This document shows positions 52,341 to 59,825 of a stretch of 64,000 bases of DNA, in pieces. Positions within the stretch are counted from its first letter, which is position 1. The number at the start of each line of letters is the position of its first letter. Origin of the DNA: JACVRN01 sp036389255 (GTDB lineage Bacteria > Acidobacteriota > Blastocatellia > Pyrinomonadales > Pyrinomonadaceae); assembly GCA_036389255.1 (NCBI GenBank), contig DASVQI010000006.1, positions 632,482-696,481 of the forward strand. Reading direction: 5' to 3'. A model generated the notes under the pieces. It had not been told where the DNA came from. It was given only the letters and a program-made list of their open reading frames with translations, and made no database searches. A program made the position numbers and the translations under genes.

Positions 52341-52383
52341 GAGAGAGGACAGGCATTTTGCTTTGCCTGTCCTCTCTCTTTTT
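52341..52383 (+). terminator. Second, very strong intrinsic terminator
   Basis: A perfect 15-bp stem (52341-52355 with 52364-52378; GAGAGAGGACAGGCA on the left) with an 8-nt loop and T5 at 52379-52383. It stands 25 nt after the first terminator, either as a back-up or as the end of a longer transcript. Confidence 0.8.
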
Positions 52384-52555
52384 CTGCCTCCGGTGAGCGC
52401 TGGCTCTATCTTCCGGGAATTAAATCCGGCTTTATACGGGCAGGCGTAGTAAGCTTGAGCGAAGGCGAGGCGGGTTTCGCGCTCGGGATGCGTAGACTGG
52501 ACGGCCACGTCATCTAGCTGGTAGAAAAATAGCCTGAAGCTTCGGAGAAACTTTT

Positions 52556-53125
52556 ATGAGCGTAGAGCGACCCATCTTTATCCCCGTCATCCTCGGCACG
52601 ACCCGAAAGGGAAGGGCCAGCGAGAACGTTGCGCGCTTTGTGTACGGCGAGCTTCTGAAGCTTGCGGGCGTCGAGACTGCGCTTGTAGACGTACGCGCCA
52701 TTTCTCTTCCCACGGATGACGCTGGCGAGGCTATTAAGGATTCCGATTTCAGCGCGAGCGTCAGCCGCGCCGACGGGCTCGTGATAGTCACACCGGAGTA
52801 CAATCACGGCTACCCCGGAATGCTCAAGCACCTGCTCGACACGAACCTGAAGGAGTACGTGCATAAGGCCGTGGGCGTGTGCGGCGTCTCGGCAGGCGGC
52901 TTCGGCGGCACGCGCGTCATAGAGAATCTTTTGCCTGTCCTGCGCGAGCTGGGGCTGGTGACAATCTTCTGGGACGGAAATTTCTCAGGCGCACAGAAGC
53001 TCTTCGACCATGAAGGAAAGCTTCTCGACGAGTCATACGTCAAGCGCATAGAGAAGTTTTTGAAGGAGCTGGTCTGGATGTCGAAAGTCCTGCGCTACGG
53101 GCGCGAGCATGTGTCGCTGGATTAG
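52556..53125 (+). CDS. NAD(P)H-dependent FMN reductase family protein
   Basis: 189 residues, the usual size. The flavodoxin-like fold shows the phosphate-binding loop GTTRKGRASENVA near the N-terminus, and VIVTPEYNHGYPGMLKHLLD is the family signature that contacts FMN. VCGVSAGGFGGTRVIENL is the third FMN loop. It reduces FMN or quinones or azo compounds using NAD(P)H; the exact substrate is not visible. GGAGAAAC precedes the ATG. A small zinc-ribbon gene follows after 18 nt on the same strand. Confidence 0.88.
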   Translation: MSVERPIFIPVILGTTRKGRASENVARFVYGELLKLAGVETALVDVRAISLPTDDAGEAIKDSDFSASVSRADGLVIVTPEYNHGYPGMLKHLLDTNLKEYVHKAVGVCGVSAGGFGGTRVIENLLPVLRELGLVTIFWDGNFSGAQKLFDHEGKLLDESYVKRIEKFLKELVWMSKVLRYGREHVSLD

Positions 53126-53143
53126 ATTTTTCGGGAGCAAGAG

Positions 53144-53344
53144 ATGAACACAAGAGAGAAGATGATTTGCCCTGACTGCGGCGTGGAGATGAATCATCAC
53201 GCCGACAAAATAGATTATTCCGAAGCGCTCGAAGAAGCGGGCGAGGCTGACCCTGCTTTCGGCGGCGTAGTCGAAGAGGCGCACACCTGCCCCTCCTGCG
53301 GCAGAACGCACACGCGCCCGGCCGATTATTATCCGAAGTCGTGA
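53144..53344 (+). CDS. Small zinc-ribbon protein
   Basis: 66 residues with CPDCGVEMNHH near the start and CPSCGRTHTRP near the end: two CxxC pairs that would hold one zinc ion. The middle is acidic. It starts 18 nt after the FMN reductase, with GGGAGC upstream, so the two are probably co-transcribed. The function is unknown. Confidence 0.7.
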   Translation: MNTREKMICPDCGVEMNHHADKIDYSEALEEAGEADPAFGGVVEEAHTCPSCGRTHTRPADYYPKS

Positions 53345-53414
53345 TTCATTCCGGCCCGTCTTTGCGCGTTAATCAGTAGAGCCGAATTTATCTAAAAAAT
53401 AAGGGAATATATTT

Positions 53415-54320
53415 ATGGCTGGGAGAACCATTCGTATCAATCTAAAAACGGGGCTGTCTACTCTGATGCACGTTCTGCCTTTCAGGCGTCGGCACAGAGA
53501 CGCGGCCGGGGCGAATTCGAGGCGGAATTCAGGCTCCGTGAGCTGGGCTCAGACTTCGTGGGGCCGCAAGTTCATAAAATCCACGACGCTCGTGCTTGCG
53601 CTCTTCTGCTCTGCCTCCATGACGCTGGCCGACATGAAGATAACCACCAAAAGCACGGCAAGCGGCCAGAGCTTTACTAGCACCACCTACATCAAGGGCG
53701 CGCGTCAACGCATAGAAGGCATGGGCTACACCACCATCTATCAATGCGACCTCAAGCGCATGATTCAGATAAACGATAAGACCAAGAGCTATCTTGTGAC
53801 GGCCTTTGCGGGCGCAACCGGGACTGCGCCTGCCGTACAGAAGGCGGGCGCGCGGCGTGGCGGAGTGCTAACTTACACGACTACGGCTACGGACACGGGC
53901 GAGCGCAAAGAGATACTCGGCCTGAAGGCCAAGCGCATCAAGTCTAAAATTGTACTCGAAGCCTCTGAAGGCGCGTGCAATACCATGAACATGGAGATGG
54001 AGACGGACGGCTGGTACGTAGACCTGCCCGGCGGCCAGAACTGCCAGTCGCAGACAGCCTCAAGCTTTGACACGGGCCAGTCCGATTGCGTGGACGAAGT
54101 GCGCTACAAGACCGAAGGCTACAGCAACACTGGATACCCTGCCATGACGACGACCACGATTAAGTTCAACATGGGTGAAGGCGCACCTTCGGTTCCGCCT
54201 TCGTCGTCAACACAGGAAGTCACGGAGATTTCAACCAAGGCGCTAGACCAGTCGCTGTTCGAGATTCCGGCGGGATACAGGGAAGTGAAAAGCTCGCAGG
54301 AGCTTGGCAGCCCCTACTAA
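53415..54320 (+). CDS. Exported hypothetical protein (DUF4412-like)
   Basis: 301 residues. A hydrophobic segment at about 57-73 (TTLVLALFCSASMTLA) ends in a signal-peptidase-like site. The preceding ~50 residues are Arg-rich and unusual for a signal peptide, so the true start may be a downstream GTG near 53533. The mature protein opens DMKITTKSTASGQSFTSTTY, then YIKGARQRIEGMG, YQCDLKRMIQINDKTKSYLV and ETDGWYVDLPGGQNCQS, the pattern I associate with DUF4412-type periplasmic proteins. The role is unknown. It converges on a coiled-coil gene with 31 nt between. Confidence 0.6.
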   Translation: MAGRTIRINLKTGLSTLMHVLPFRRRHRDAAGANSRRNSGSVSWAQTSWGRKFIKSTTLVLALFCSASMTLADMKITTKSTASGQSFTSTTYIKGARQRIEGMGYTTIYQCDLKRMIQINDKTKSYLVTAFAGATGTAPAVQKAGARRGGVLTYTTTATDTGERKEILGLKAKRIKSKIVLEASEGACNTMNMEMETDGWYVDLPGGQNCQSQTASSFDTGQSDCVDEVRYKTEGYSNTGYPAMTTTTIKFNMGEGAPSVPPSSSTQEVTEISTKALDQSLFEIPAGYREVKSSQELGSPY

Positions 54321-54351
54321 CATCACAAGCGTCAACGGAAGCGATGAACTT

Positions 54352-54873
54352 TTAAGGCGTGCGCCGACGGGCTCTGTTCCGGCGGGCACGCCTGCGTTTT
54401 GAATCTGTCGGCGGCTGTGCGGAGCGCGCGGGCTGCGCCTGATTGCCGCCGCTCGCCTGCTGTGATTCGGCAGCCGCGCCAGTCGTGTTAATCGCTGCGC
54501 TCTGCTGGTAGGCTGCTGTCTCTGCGGCGCTGAGCGCGGTTTGAAGCCGCGTGCGGCTCGTGGCCAGTTGGTCAAGCTGAGACTGAATGCTCGCCCTGTC
54601 TCTTTCAAGCTGGCGTCTGCGCTGCTCCCTCAATTCCTCCGGTCGCGTGGAGCCCGTGAGCCTCAACGACCGCTCAATATTTTCGGGACGCATGTCCTCA
54701 TCCAACTGCCGGAGCCGCCCCTCAAGCGCAGCCTGTTTCGCTTCTACGTCCTGAAGCTGCGAGCGAAGGCTCTCCACGCTCTGCTGCGCGCCGGAACTCT
54801 CCTGAGCGCGCAACACTTCAGGCCACATCAAGAGTAAAAGCAGAAGCAACGTCACGCACAATCCGTATTTCAT
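54352..54873 (-). CDS. Exported coiled-coil hypothetical protein
   Basis: 173 residues. MKYGLCVTLLLLLLLMWPEV is a signal peptide with cleavage near LRAQ. Residues ~33-125 are one long charged helix (VESLRSQLQDVEAKQAALEG, then QRRRQLERDRASIQSQLDQL) that should form a coiled coil. The C-terminus is Gln/Ala-rich, then Arg-rich (KRRRARRNRARRRTP). It is a periplasmic protein of unknown function. AAGGGGG precedes the ATG. Confidence 0.65.
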   Translation of the reverse strand: MKYGLCVTLLLLLLLMWPEVLRAQESSGAQQSVESLRSQLQDVEAKQAALEGRLRQLDEDMRPENIERSLRLTGSTRPEELREQRRRQLERDRASIQSQLDQLATSRTRLQTALSAAETAAYQQSAAINTTGAAAESQQASGGNQAQPARSAQPPTDSKRRRARRNRARRRTP

Positions 54874-54947
54874 AAGAGCCCCCTTCAGATTGATTCAAGA
54901 ATATCACACGGAGCGTCAGCGACGCATGGAGCCTTACTGGAAGAGGT

Positions 54948-54976
54948 TTGACATTTCCTAAATTTATAGGTTAATG
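54948..54976 (+). promoter_or_regulatory. Candidate promoter of the M1 peptidase
   Basis: A perfect TTGACA (54948-54953), 17 nt, then TTAATG (54971-54976), a poor -10. The start would fall at or near the ATG at 54981, and no clear Shine-Dalgarno is present, so the mRNA may be leaderless. Confidence 0.35.
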
Positions 54977-54980
54977 AGAT

Positions 54981-56942
54981 ATGTCCAGACATTCATTGCA
55001 CAACTACTCGTTACCTTTAAGGTTAATAGCCGGTCTTCTATTGTCTCTAATCTTGTACGCTCCAGTGACCGCGAGCATCAACAGCTTATTTGCGGAGAAG
55101 CGGGCCGCAGGCTCGCCGGATGCGCTCATGCCTGCGGGCTCGTATCAGGACGCCGGGCGCGACCTTCATTCCTATTCGAACCCGCATGAGGTCAGGGTGC
55201 GTCATCTGGATTTGGATTGGGACGTGGACTTCGGGCAGAAGATGCTCAAAGGCACGGCCACGCTGACGCTTGAGAGACTTTCGCAGACGAGCGACGTCTT
55301 GATTCTGGATACGCGGGCTTTGAATATCTCAAAAGTGGAGGCCGCGAGCGCGTCCCAAAGCTTCAGGGATGCGGAGTTCACCCTTGGCTCAAACGACCCT
55401 GTGCTTGGCGCTCCGCTCACGATTCGCCTGCCCCGTGGAGCTACGCGTGTGCGCGTGCATTACTCGACAAGCCCGAATGCTTCGGGGCTTCAGTGGCTCA
55501 ACCCGCAGCAGACGGCAGGCAAGCGAGAGCCTTTCCTCTTCACACAGTCTCAGGCGATTCACGCTCGAAGCTGGATTCCGCTACAGGATACGCCGCAGGT
55601 GCGCGTCACCTACTCGGCGCGTGTGCGCACGCCCGCGCGCCTTCTGGCCGTGATGAGCGCCGAGAACGAGCCGAACGCTAGGCGCGACGGCGATTACAGC
55701 TTTCGCATGACGCAGCCCGTGCCTTCGTATCTGATAGCGCTTGCCGTTGGAGATTTGAGGTTCCGGCCACTGGGCCGCCGCACGGGCGTTTACGCGGAGC
55801 CTTCCGTCGTAGACAAAGCCGCGCGCGAGTTCGCGGATACGGAGAAGATGGTTGCGGCCACGGAGCGGCTTTACGGGCCTTATCGCTGGGGGCGCTACGA
55901 CCTGCTGGTGCTGCCGCCCAGCTTCCCCTTCGGCGGCATGGAAAACCCACGGCTAACTTTCGCCACGCCGACTGTCTTGGCCGGAGACAAAAGCCTCGTC
56001 TCGCTGGTGGCGCACGAGCTGGCGCACTCGTGGTCTGGTAATCTCGTGACCAACGCCACGTGGAGCGACTTCTGGCTCAACGAAGGCTTCACGACCTACA
56101 TAGAGCGCCGCATCATAGAGGCCGTCTACGGGCGCGGGCGTGAAGAGATGGAAGCGACTCTGGGCCGCCGCTCTCTCGAAGAAGAGATGGCCGGGATGGA
56201 AGACAGAGACAGGATTCTTCACGTAGACCTGAAGGGGCGCGACCCCGACGCAGGCTTCACGGGAGTCCCTTACGAAAAGGGCGCTCTCTTTCTGCGGGCG
56301 CTGGAGGAGGCTTTCGGGCGCGCGAGGTTCGACCGGTTCTTACGGAGCTACTTCGCGCACTTCGCCTTCCGCAGCATACGCACGGAAGATTTCACCTCCT
56401 ACTTGAAAGCAAACCTGCTAGACAAGTATCCGCAGCAGGCCGCGCGCGTGCCGGTCGAGGAATGGATTTATAAAGCGGGCTTGCCGCAGAGCGCGCCGCG
56501 TCCCGCCTCGGATGCTTTCAAGCGCGTCGAGGAGCAGTCGTCCCGCTGGCTCAAAGGAGAGATTGCCCCGGCCGGAATTTCTACAGCCGCGTGGTCTACG
56601 CAGGAATGGCTGCACTTTCTTCAAAGCCTGCCGCAGGATTTGGGAGCCGCACGGATGGCCGAGCTGGAGAGGGCTTTCAGGCTGACCGCGTCAGGCAATT
56701 CGGAGATACTTTTTCAGTGGCTGCTGATGGCTATACGCAACCGCTACGAGGCGGCGTATCCGAAGCTGGAAGAGTTCCTGACGAGCATTGGCCGCAGGAA
56801 ATTTATCAAGCCGCTTTACGAGGAACTGAATAAGAGTCCCGAAGGGCGCGAGCGAGCGACGACCATCTACAGACGCGCGCGTCCCACCTATCACCCGATA
56901 GCCGTCACGACCATTGACGAGATTCTAAAGTGGAAGGGCTAG
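54981..56942 (+). CDS. M1 family metallopeptidase (leukotriene A4 hydrolase-like aminopeptidase)
   Basis: 653 residues with a signal peptide (RLIAGLLLSLILYAPVTA), so it is periplasmic or secreted. The exopeptidase motif is FPFGGMENPRLTFATPTVL. The zinc site is H345-E-L-A-H349 with E368 18 residues further on (HELAHSWSGNLVTN ... FWLNEGFTTYIERR). The phrases GDKSLVSLVAHELAHSWSGN and PYEKGALFLRALEEAFG are those of the LTA4-hydrolase/ColAP branch, and the C-terminal helical domain is present. It removes N-terminal residues from peptides. The stop codon lies within a 32-bp perfect palindrome. Confidence 0.9.
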   Translation: MSRHSLHNYSLPLRLIAGLLLSLILYAPVTASINSLFAEKRAAGSPDALMPAGSYQDAGRDLHSYSNPHEVRVRHLDLDWDVDFGQKMLKGTATLTLERLSQTSDVLILDTRALNISKVEAASASQSFRDAEFTLGSNDPVLGAPLTIRLPRGATRVRVHYSTSPNASGLQWLNPQQTAGKREPFLFTQSQAIHARSWIPLQDTPQVRVTYSARVRTPARLLAVMSAENEPNARRDGDYSFRMTQPVPSYLIALAVGDLRFRPLGRRTGVYAEPSVVDKAAREFADTEKMVAATERLYGPYRWGRYDLLVLPPSFPFGGMENPRLTFATPTVLAGDKSLVSLVAHELAHSWSGNLVTNATWSDFWLNEGFTTYIERRIIEAVYGRGREEMEATLGRRSLEEEMAGMEDRDRILHVDLKGRDPDAGFTGVPYEKGALFLRALEEAFGRARFDRFLRSYFAHFAFRSIRTEDFTSYLKANLLDKYPQQAARVPVEEWIYKAGLPQSAPRPASDAFKRVEEQSSRWLKGEIAPAGISTAAWSTQEWLHFLQSLPQDLGAARMAELERAFRLTASGNSEILFQWLLMAIRNRYEAAYPKLEEFLTSIGRRKFIKPLYEELNKSPEGRERATTIYRRARPTYHPIAVTTIDEILKWKG

Positions 56943-56968
56943 CCTCAAGCTTGAGGCTAGCCCTTTAT
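56934..56968. terminator. Perfect 32-bp palindrome, bidirectional terminator
   Basis: AAGGGCTAGCCTCAAG (56934-56949) is followed directly by its reverse complement (56950-56965) and TTTA. It contains the stop of the M1 peptidase and separates two convergent genes. Confidence 0.7.
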
Positions 56969-56980
56969 CTTCGGACGCGG

Positions 56981-58249
56981 CTATTCGGCTTCGCCCGCTT
57001 TGCCGAGGGATTGGCGTATGAGGGTTTCGTCGGGGCGCGTGCCGTCTATGAAGGCGAAGACGTGGAAGTGGTCGCGGTTCTCGCGCAAGACCTCTATGCG
57101 CCCGGCGTCTTCCAAGCGCGCTAATTCGTCCATCACGTACTGCTGCTCTTCGGCAGTCATGTACTTGTTGAAGATGTCGAAGGCAAGACCCGTGGAGTGC
57201 GGCGGCGTCTGCATGCGAATCGCGTTCGGGTTCACCTTGCTCAGCTCGAACTGGTACTGGTGCGGGCGCACAAGCGAGCTTATAGGAAGCGGGCGGTCGA
57301 ACTTCTGACGGTATGACTCGGCGACCTCTTCCAGCACGCGAAGCGCTTCGGGGCGAAGGTAGCTGAGCATACGCACCTTCATCTGCTTGCGCGAGCCCGC
57401 GTCCGATAGGTCGTACTCGCCGCCGGAGAAATCTTTCGCCAGCGCCTCAAGCTTTTCCTGCCTGTCGAAGAGGCGCTGCTGCCCTGCGGAGCTACCGTAG
57501 TAAGAATCGAGCGACTCTTTTCTAGCCAGAACCTCCTTGAGCGACCTCTCTTTCGCGGCAATCTTTGTTTGCAGCTCGGCTCGCTTCGCACGCTCTTTTT
57601 TAGAGACGGAAGCAGATTCTGTCCTGAGCGCGGCTATCTCGTCTTTCAAGCCTTTGGATGATTCGGCAACGCGCTCGTACTCGCCCGCAATCTCGGCCTG
57701 ACTCAAGAGCGGAATGCTCTTGCGGCTTGAGGCGTCGTAAACAGTGAAAGGCTCGCCGGTGGCGCGCCCGCCCACGCCGTAGAGTATGTAGCTGTCGCTG
57801 ACGGGCTTGACCGGCGCAAGCTCTCCCCTGCTAATCAGAGCGGCCAAATCTACGTAGTCCTGCGGAGTCTCGAAGCGATGCTTGCGCCACTCGGCCACCT
57901 GTATGGCCAGAAAGCGGCGGGTGTCGTTGTAGTGGCGCAGTTCTTGAGGGATGCTGACCTTGGCCTGCTTGCCCACTGGCTCGCCCCTGTCTTCTACGAC
58001 CCTTTGCACGGCCCTTTTCCATGAGGGAATCTCGGCGGCCTCGGCGCTCGCGGGCGAAGGCATAAGGCCGCTTTGCCCTGCGCGCATGCGCCCGCGCCCG
58101 CCGCCGACTAAAAACAGCCCGGCAAAGACCGCAGCGATTAACATAGCTGCGGCCAGAATTGCGCCTCTAGCCTCTTTTCTTTTCACTCTTTTGCCTGACT
58201 CCCTCTTAAAAATAGAAACGCCTGTCAAGGGGCTCTCAAAACCATACAT
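56981..58249 (-). CDS. DUF5715-like membrane-anchored protein with M15-like peptidase fold
   Basis: 422 residues. An N-terminal transmembrane segment (GAILAAAMLIAAVFAGLFLV) follows a basic stretch (KRVKRKEARG). Residues ~195-245 form a charged coiled coil (LRTESASVSKKERAKRAELQ). The C-terminal 130 residues have SLVRPHQYQFELSKVN, HSTGLAFDIFNKYM and ENRDHFHVFAF, a His/Asp/His-x-His pattern like D-Ala-D-Ala carboxypeptidase-type (M15-like) proteins, in agreement with DUF5715. A role in peptidoglycan binding or trimming is likely but not proven. It is transcribed towards the M1 peptidase. Confidence 0.65.
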   Translation of the reverse strand: MYGFESPLTGVSIFKRESGKRVKRKEARGAILAAAMLIAAVFAGLFLVGGGRGRMRAGQSGLMPSPASAEAAEIPSWKRAVQRVVEDRGEPVGKQAKVSIPQELRHYNDTRRFLAIQVAEWRKHRFETPQDYVDLAALISRGELAPVKPVSDSYILYGVGGRATGEPFTVYDASSRKSIPLLSQAEIAGEYERVAESSKGLKDEIAALRTESASVSKKERAKRAELQTKIAAKERSLKEVLARKESLDSYYGSSAGQQRLFDRQEKLEALAKDFSGGEYDLSDAGSRKQMKVRMLSYLRPEALRVLEEVAESYRQKFDRPLPISSLVRPHQYQFELSKVNPNAIRMQTPPHSTGLAFDIFNKYMTAEEQQYVMDELARLEDAGRIEVLRENRDHFHVFAFIDGTRPDETLIRQSLGKAGEAE

Positions 58250-58404
58250 GCCGACCTCGACAGGCTGACGGAAGTTTGATGTAGCAGCAGGGGAAATGGT
58301 GTGCCGGGCGATGGCCGCTTGGGGTTTGAAAATCGCAATAAAGAGGCAAGCTGGTTACAATGGCGCGTGCCGAAATTAATTATTAGAAGCCGGGGAGATA
58401 AAGA

Positions 58405-59655
58405 ATGCGCATGATTCTGGGAGCCGCAACGGACGCAGGCGCGTGGGTGCTTGTGACGCTCTTCCTGATGCTGGTCGCGGCAAAGGTCATGGCCGAGCTG
58501 TTCGAGCGCCTTCGCCAGCCAGCCGTCGCGGGCGAGATTCTCGCCGGAGTAATCATAGGGCCGAGCCTTCTGGGTTGGGCTGCGCCGACGGAGATTACCA
58601 CGACGCTCGCTGAGATAGGCGTCATCTTCCTGCTCTTCACAGTCGGGCTTGAGACAAAGCCCGCAGCCATCTTCCGCGTGGGCCGCAGCGCTGCCATCGT
58701 CGCCGTGCTGGGCGTCATCCTGCCTTTTCTGGGCGGCTGGCTTTTGATGAAGGCGTGGGGAGCGACCAGCGTCGAAGCGCTCTTCGTAGGCACGGCTATG
58801 GTGGCGACCTCAGTCGGAATTACCGCCCGCGTGCTTTCGGGCTTAGGGCTTCTGGACGCTCCGACGGCGCGCATAATCCTTGGAGCGGCTGTCATAGACG
58901 ACATACTCGGCCTGCTGGTGCTGGCCGTAGTATCCAGCATGGCTGCGGGCTCTATTAACTACGTGGAAATCCTCACGACCGCCGCGCTCGCCATAGGCTT
59001 CACGGCCTTCATAGCGCTCGTTGGCGCTCCCGTCGTGACGCGCCTCTCCCCGCGCATAGGCAGGCTGCGCATAGGCAATTCGTTATTCGTCTTCGGGCTG
59101 ATTCTCTGCTTCGGCTTGAGCGTCGCCGCGTCCTACATAGGCGTGGCCGCCATCATAGGAGCTTTTCTGGCGGGCATGGCGCTGGCGGAAGCCTCGGAAG
59201 ACGACCGCACGATGCACAGGCAGACGAATGGTGTGACGGAGTTTCTGGTTCCGTTCTTCCTCGTCAACATAGGAATGCAGCTTAAGCTGGATGTCTTCCG
59301 CGACCCCGCCGTCATAGTGCTTTCAATCATAGTGACGCTGGTGGCCGTAGTGACCAAGCTCATAGGCTGCGGCGCGGGCGCTTGGAATCTGGGCGCTAGA
59401 CGCGCCGGGCAGGTGGGCATGGGGATGGTTCCCAGAGGCGAAGTCGGTATAGTCGTGGCTCAGATAGGCTTGAGCATGGCGGTCATCAACGCACAGCTTT
59501 ACGGCGTGGTGCTCTTCATGGCCGTGGCGACCACCATAATATCGCCGCCCTTCCTCAAGTTGCTATACGCCTCGGAGGAGGCCGCGCGCTCCAAGGTGGA
59601 TACAAACGACGCTGGCGGCATCGTCGCCGGAGACAACCTCTCCAGCATCAGTTAA
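58405..59655 (+). CDS. CPA2-family cation:proton antiporter (KefB-like, no regulatory domain)
   Basis: 416 residues, about twelve membrane spans. FLMLVAAKVMAELFERLRQP and VAGEILAGVIIGPSLLGW are the start of the CPA2 fold. GLETKPAAIFRVGRSAAIVA contains an acidic pore residue; VIDDILGLLVLAVVSSMAAG holds the Asp-Asp pair of the ion site. The protein ends shortly after the last span, without TrkA-N/RCK. It exchanges K+ or Na+ for protons in the inner membrane. GGGGAG precedes the ATG, and a TACAAT -10 lies at 58356-58361 with a poor -35. Confidence 0.88.
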   Translation: MRMILGAATDAGAWVLVTLFLMLVAAKVMAELFERLRQPAVAGEILAGVIIGPSLLGWAAPTEITTTLAEIGVIFLLFTVGLETKPAAIFRVGRSAAIVAVLGVILPFLGGWLLMKAWGATSVEALFVGTAMVATSVGITARVLSGLGLLDAPTARIILGAAVIDDILGLLVLAVVSSMAAGSINYVEILTTAALAIGFTAFIALVGAPVVTRLSPRIGRLRIGNSLFVFGLILCFGLSVAASYIGVAAIIGAFLAGMALAEASEDDRTMHRQTNGVTEFLVPFFLVNIGMQLKLDVFRDPAVIVLSIIVTLVAVVTKLIGCGAGAWNLGARRAGQVGMGMVPRGEVGIVVAQIGLSMAVINAQLYGVVLFMAVATTIISPPFLKLLYASEEAARSKVDTNDAGGIVAGDNLSSIS

Positions 59656-59714
59656 GGATTAGCAGTCTCTGATTTCAGACCTGCGACATGCGGCAGAATT
59701 TATCTGCGAACAGC

Positions 59715-59808
59715 TTCACCGCAGAGACGCAGAGAGACGCAAAGGACTCGCAGAGAATTAAGCTTTTCTCAGCGCCCCCTCTGCGTTTCTCTGCGTCTCT
59801 GCGGTGAA
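59715..59808. repeat. 94-bp inverted-repeat element (dispersed CACCGCAGAGACGCAGAG family)
   Basis: Two 27-bp arms (59715-59741 and 59782-59808) match as reverse complements with a single mismatch, and inner segments also pair, giving one long hairpin. The left arm starts TTCACCGCAGAGACGCAGAG. I know this sequence type as a dispersed non-coding repeat in Acidobacteriota and Planctomycetota; its translation RRDAEKRRGGAE is often mis-annotated as protein. It sits between two convergent genes and may also end transcription. Confidence 0.8.
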
Positions 59809-59825
59809 TGTACTCGCTATAGACC

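Noticed and set aside
52278..52517. Open frame of 79 codons running through the small-RNA region
   Set aside because: It crosses both terminator hairpins and has no ribosome site or recognisable protein pattern.
58383..58940. Minus-strand open frame opposite the antiporter
   Set aside because: Ser/Thr/Arg-rich shadow typical of high-GC antisense frames; the antiporter is unambiguous.
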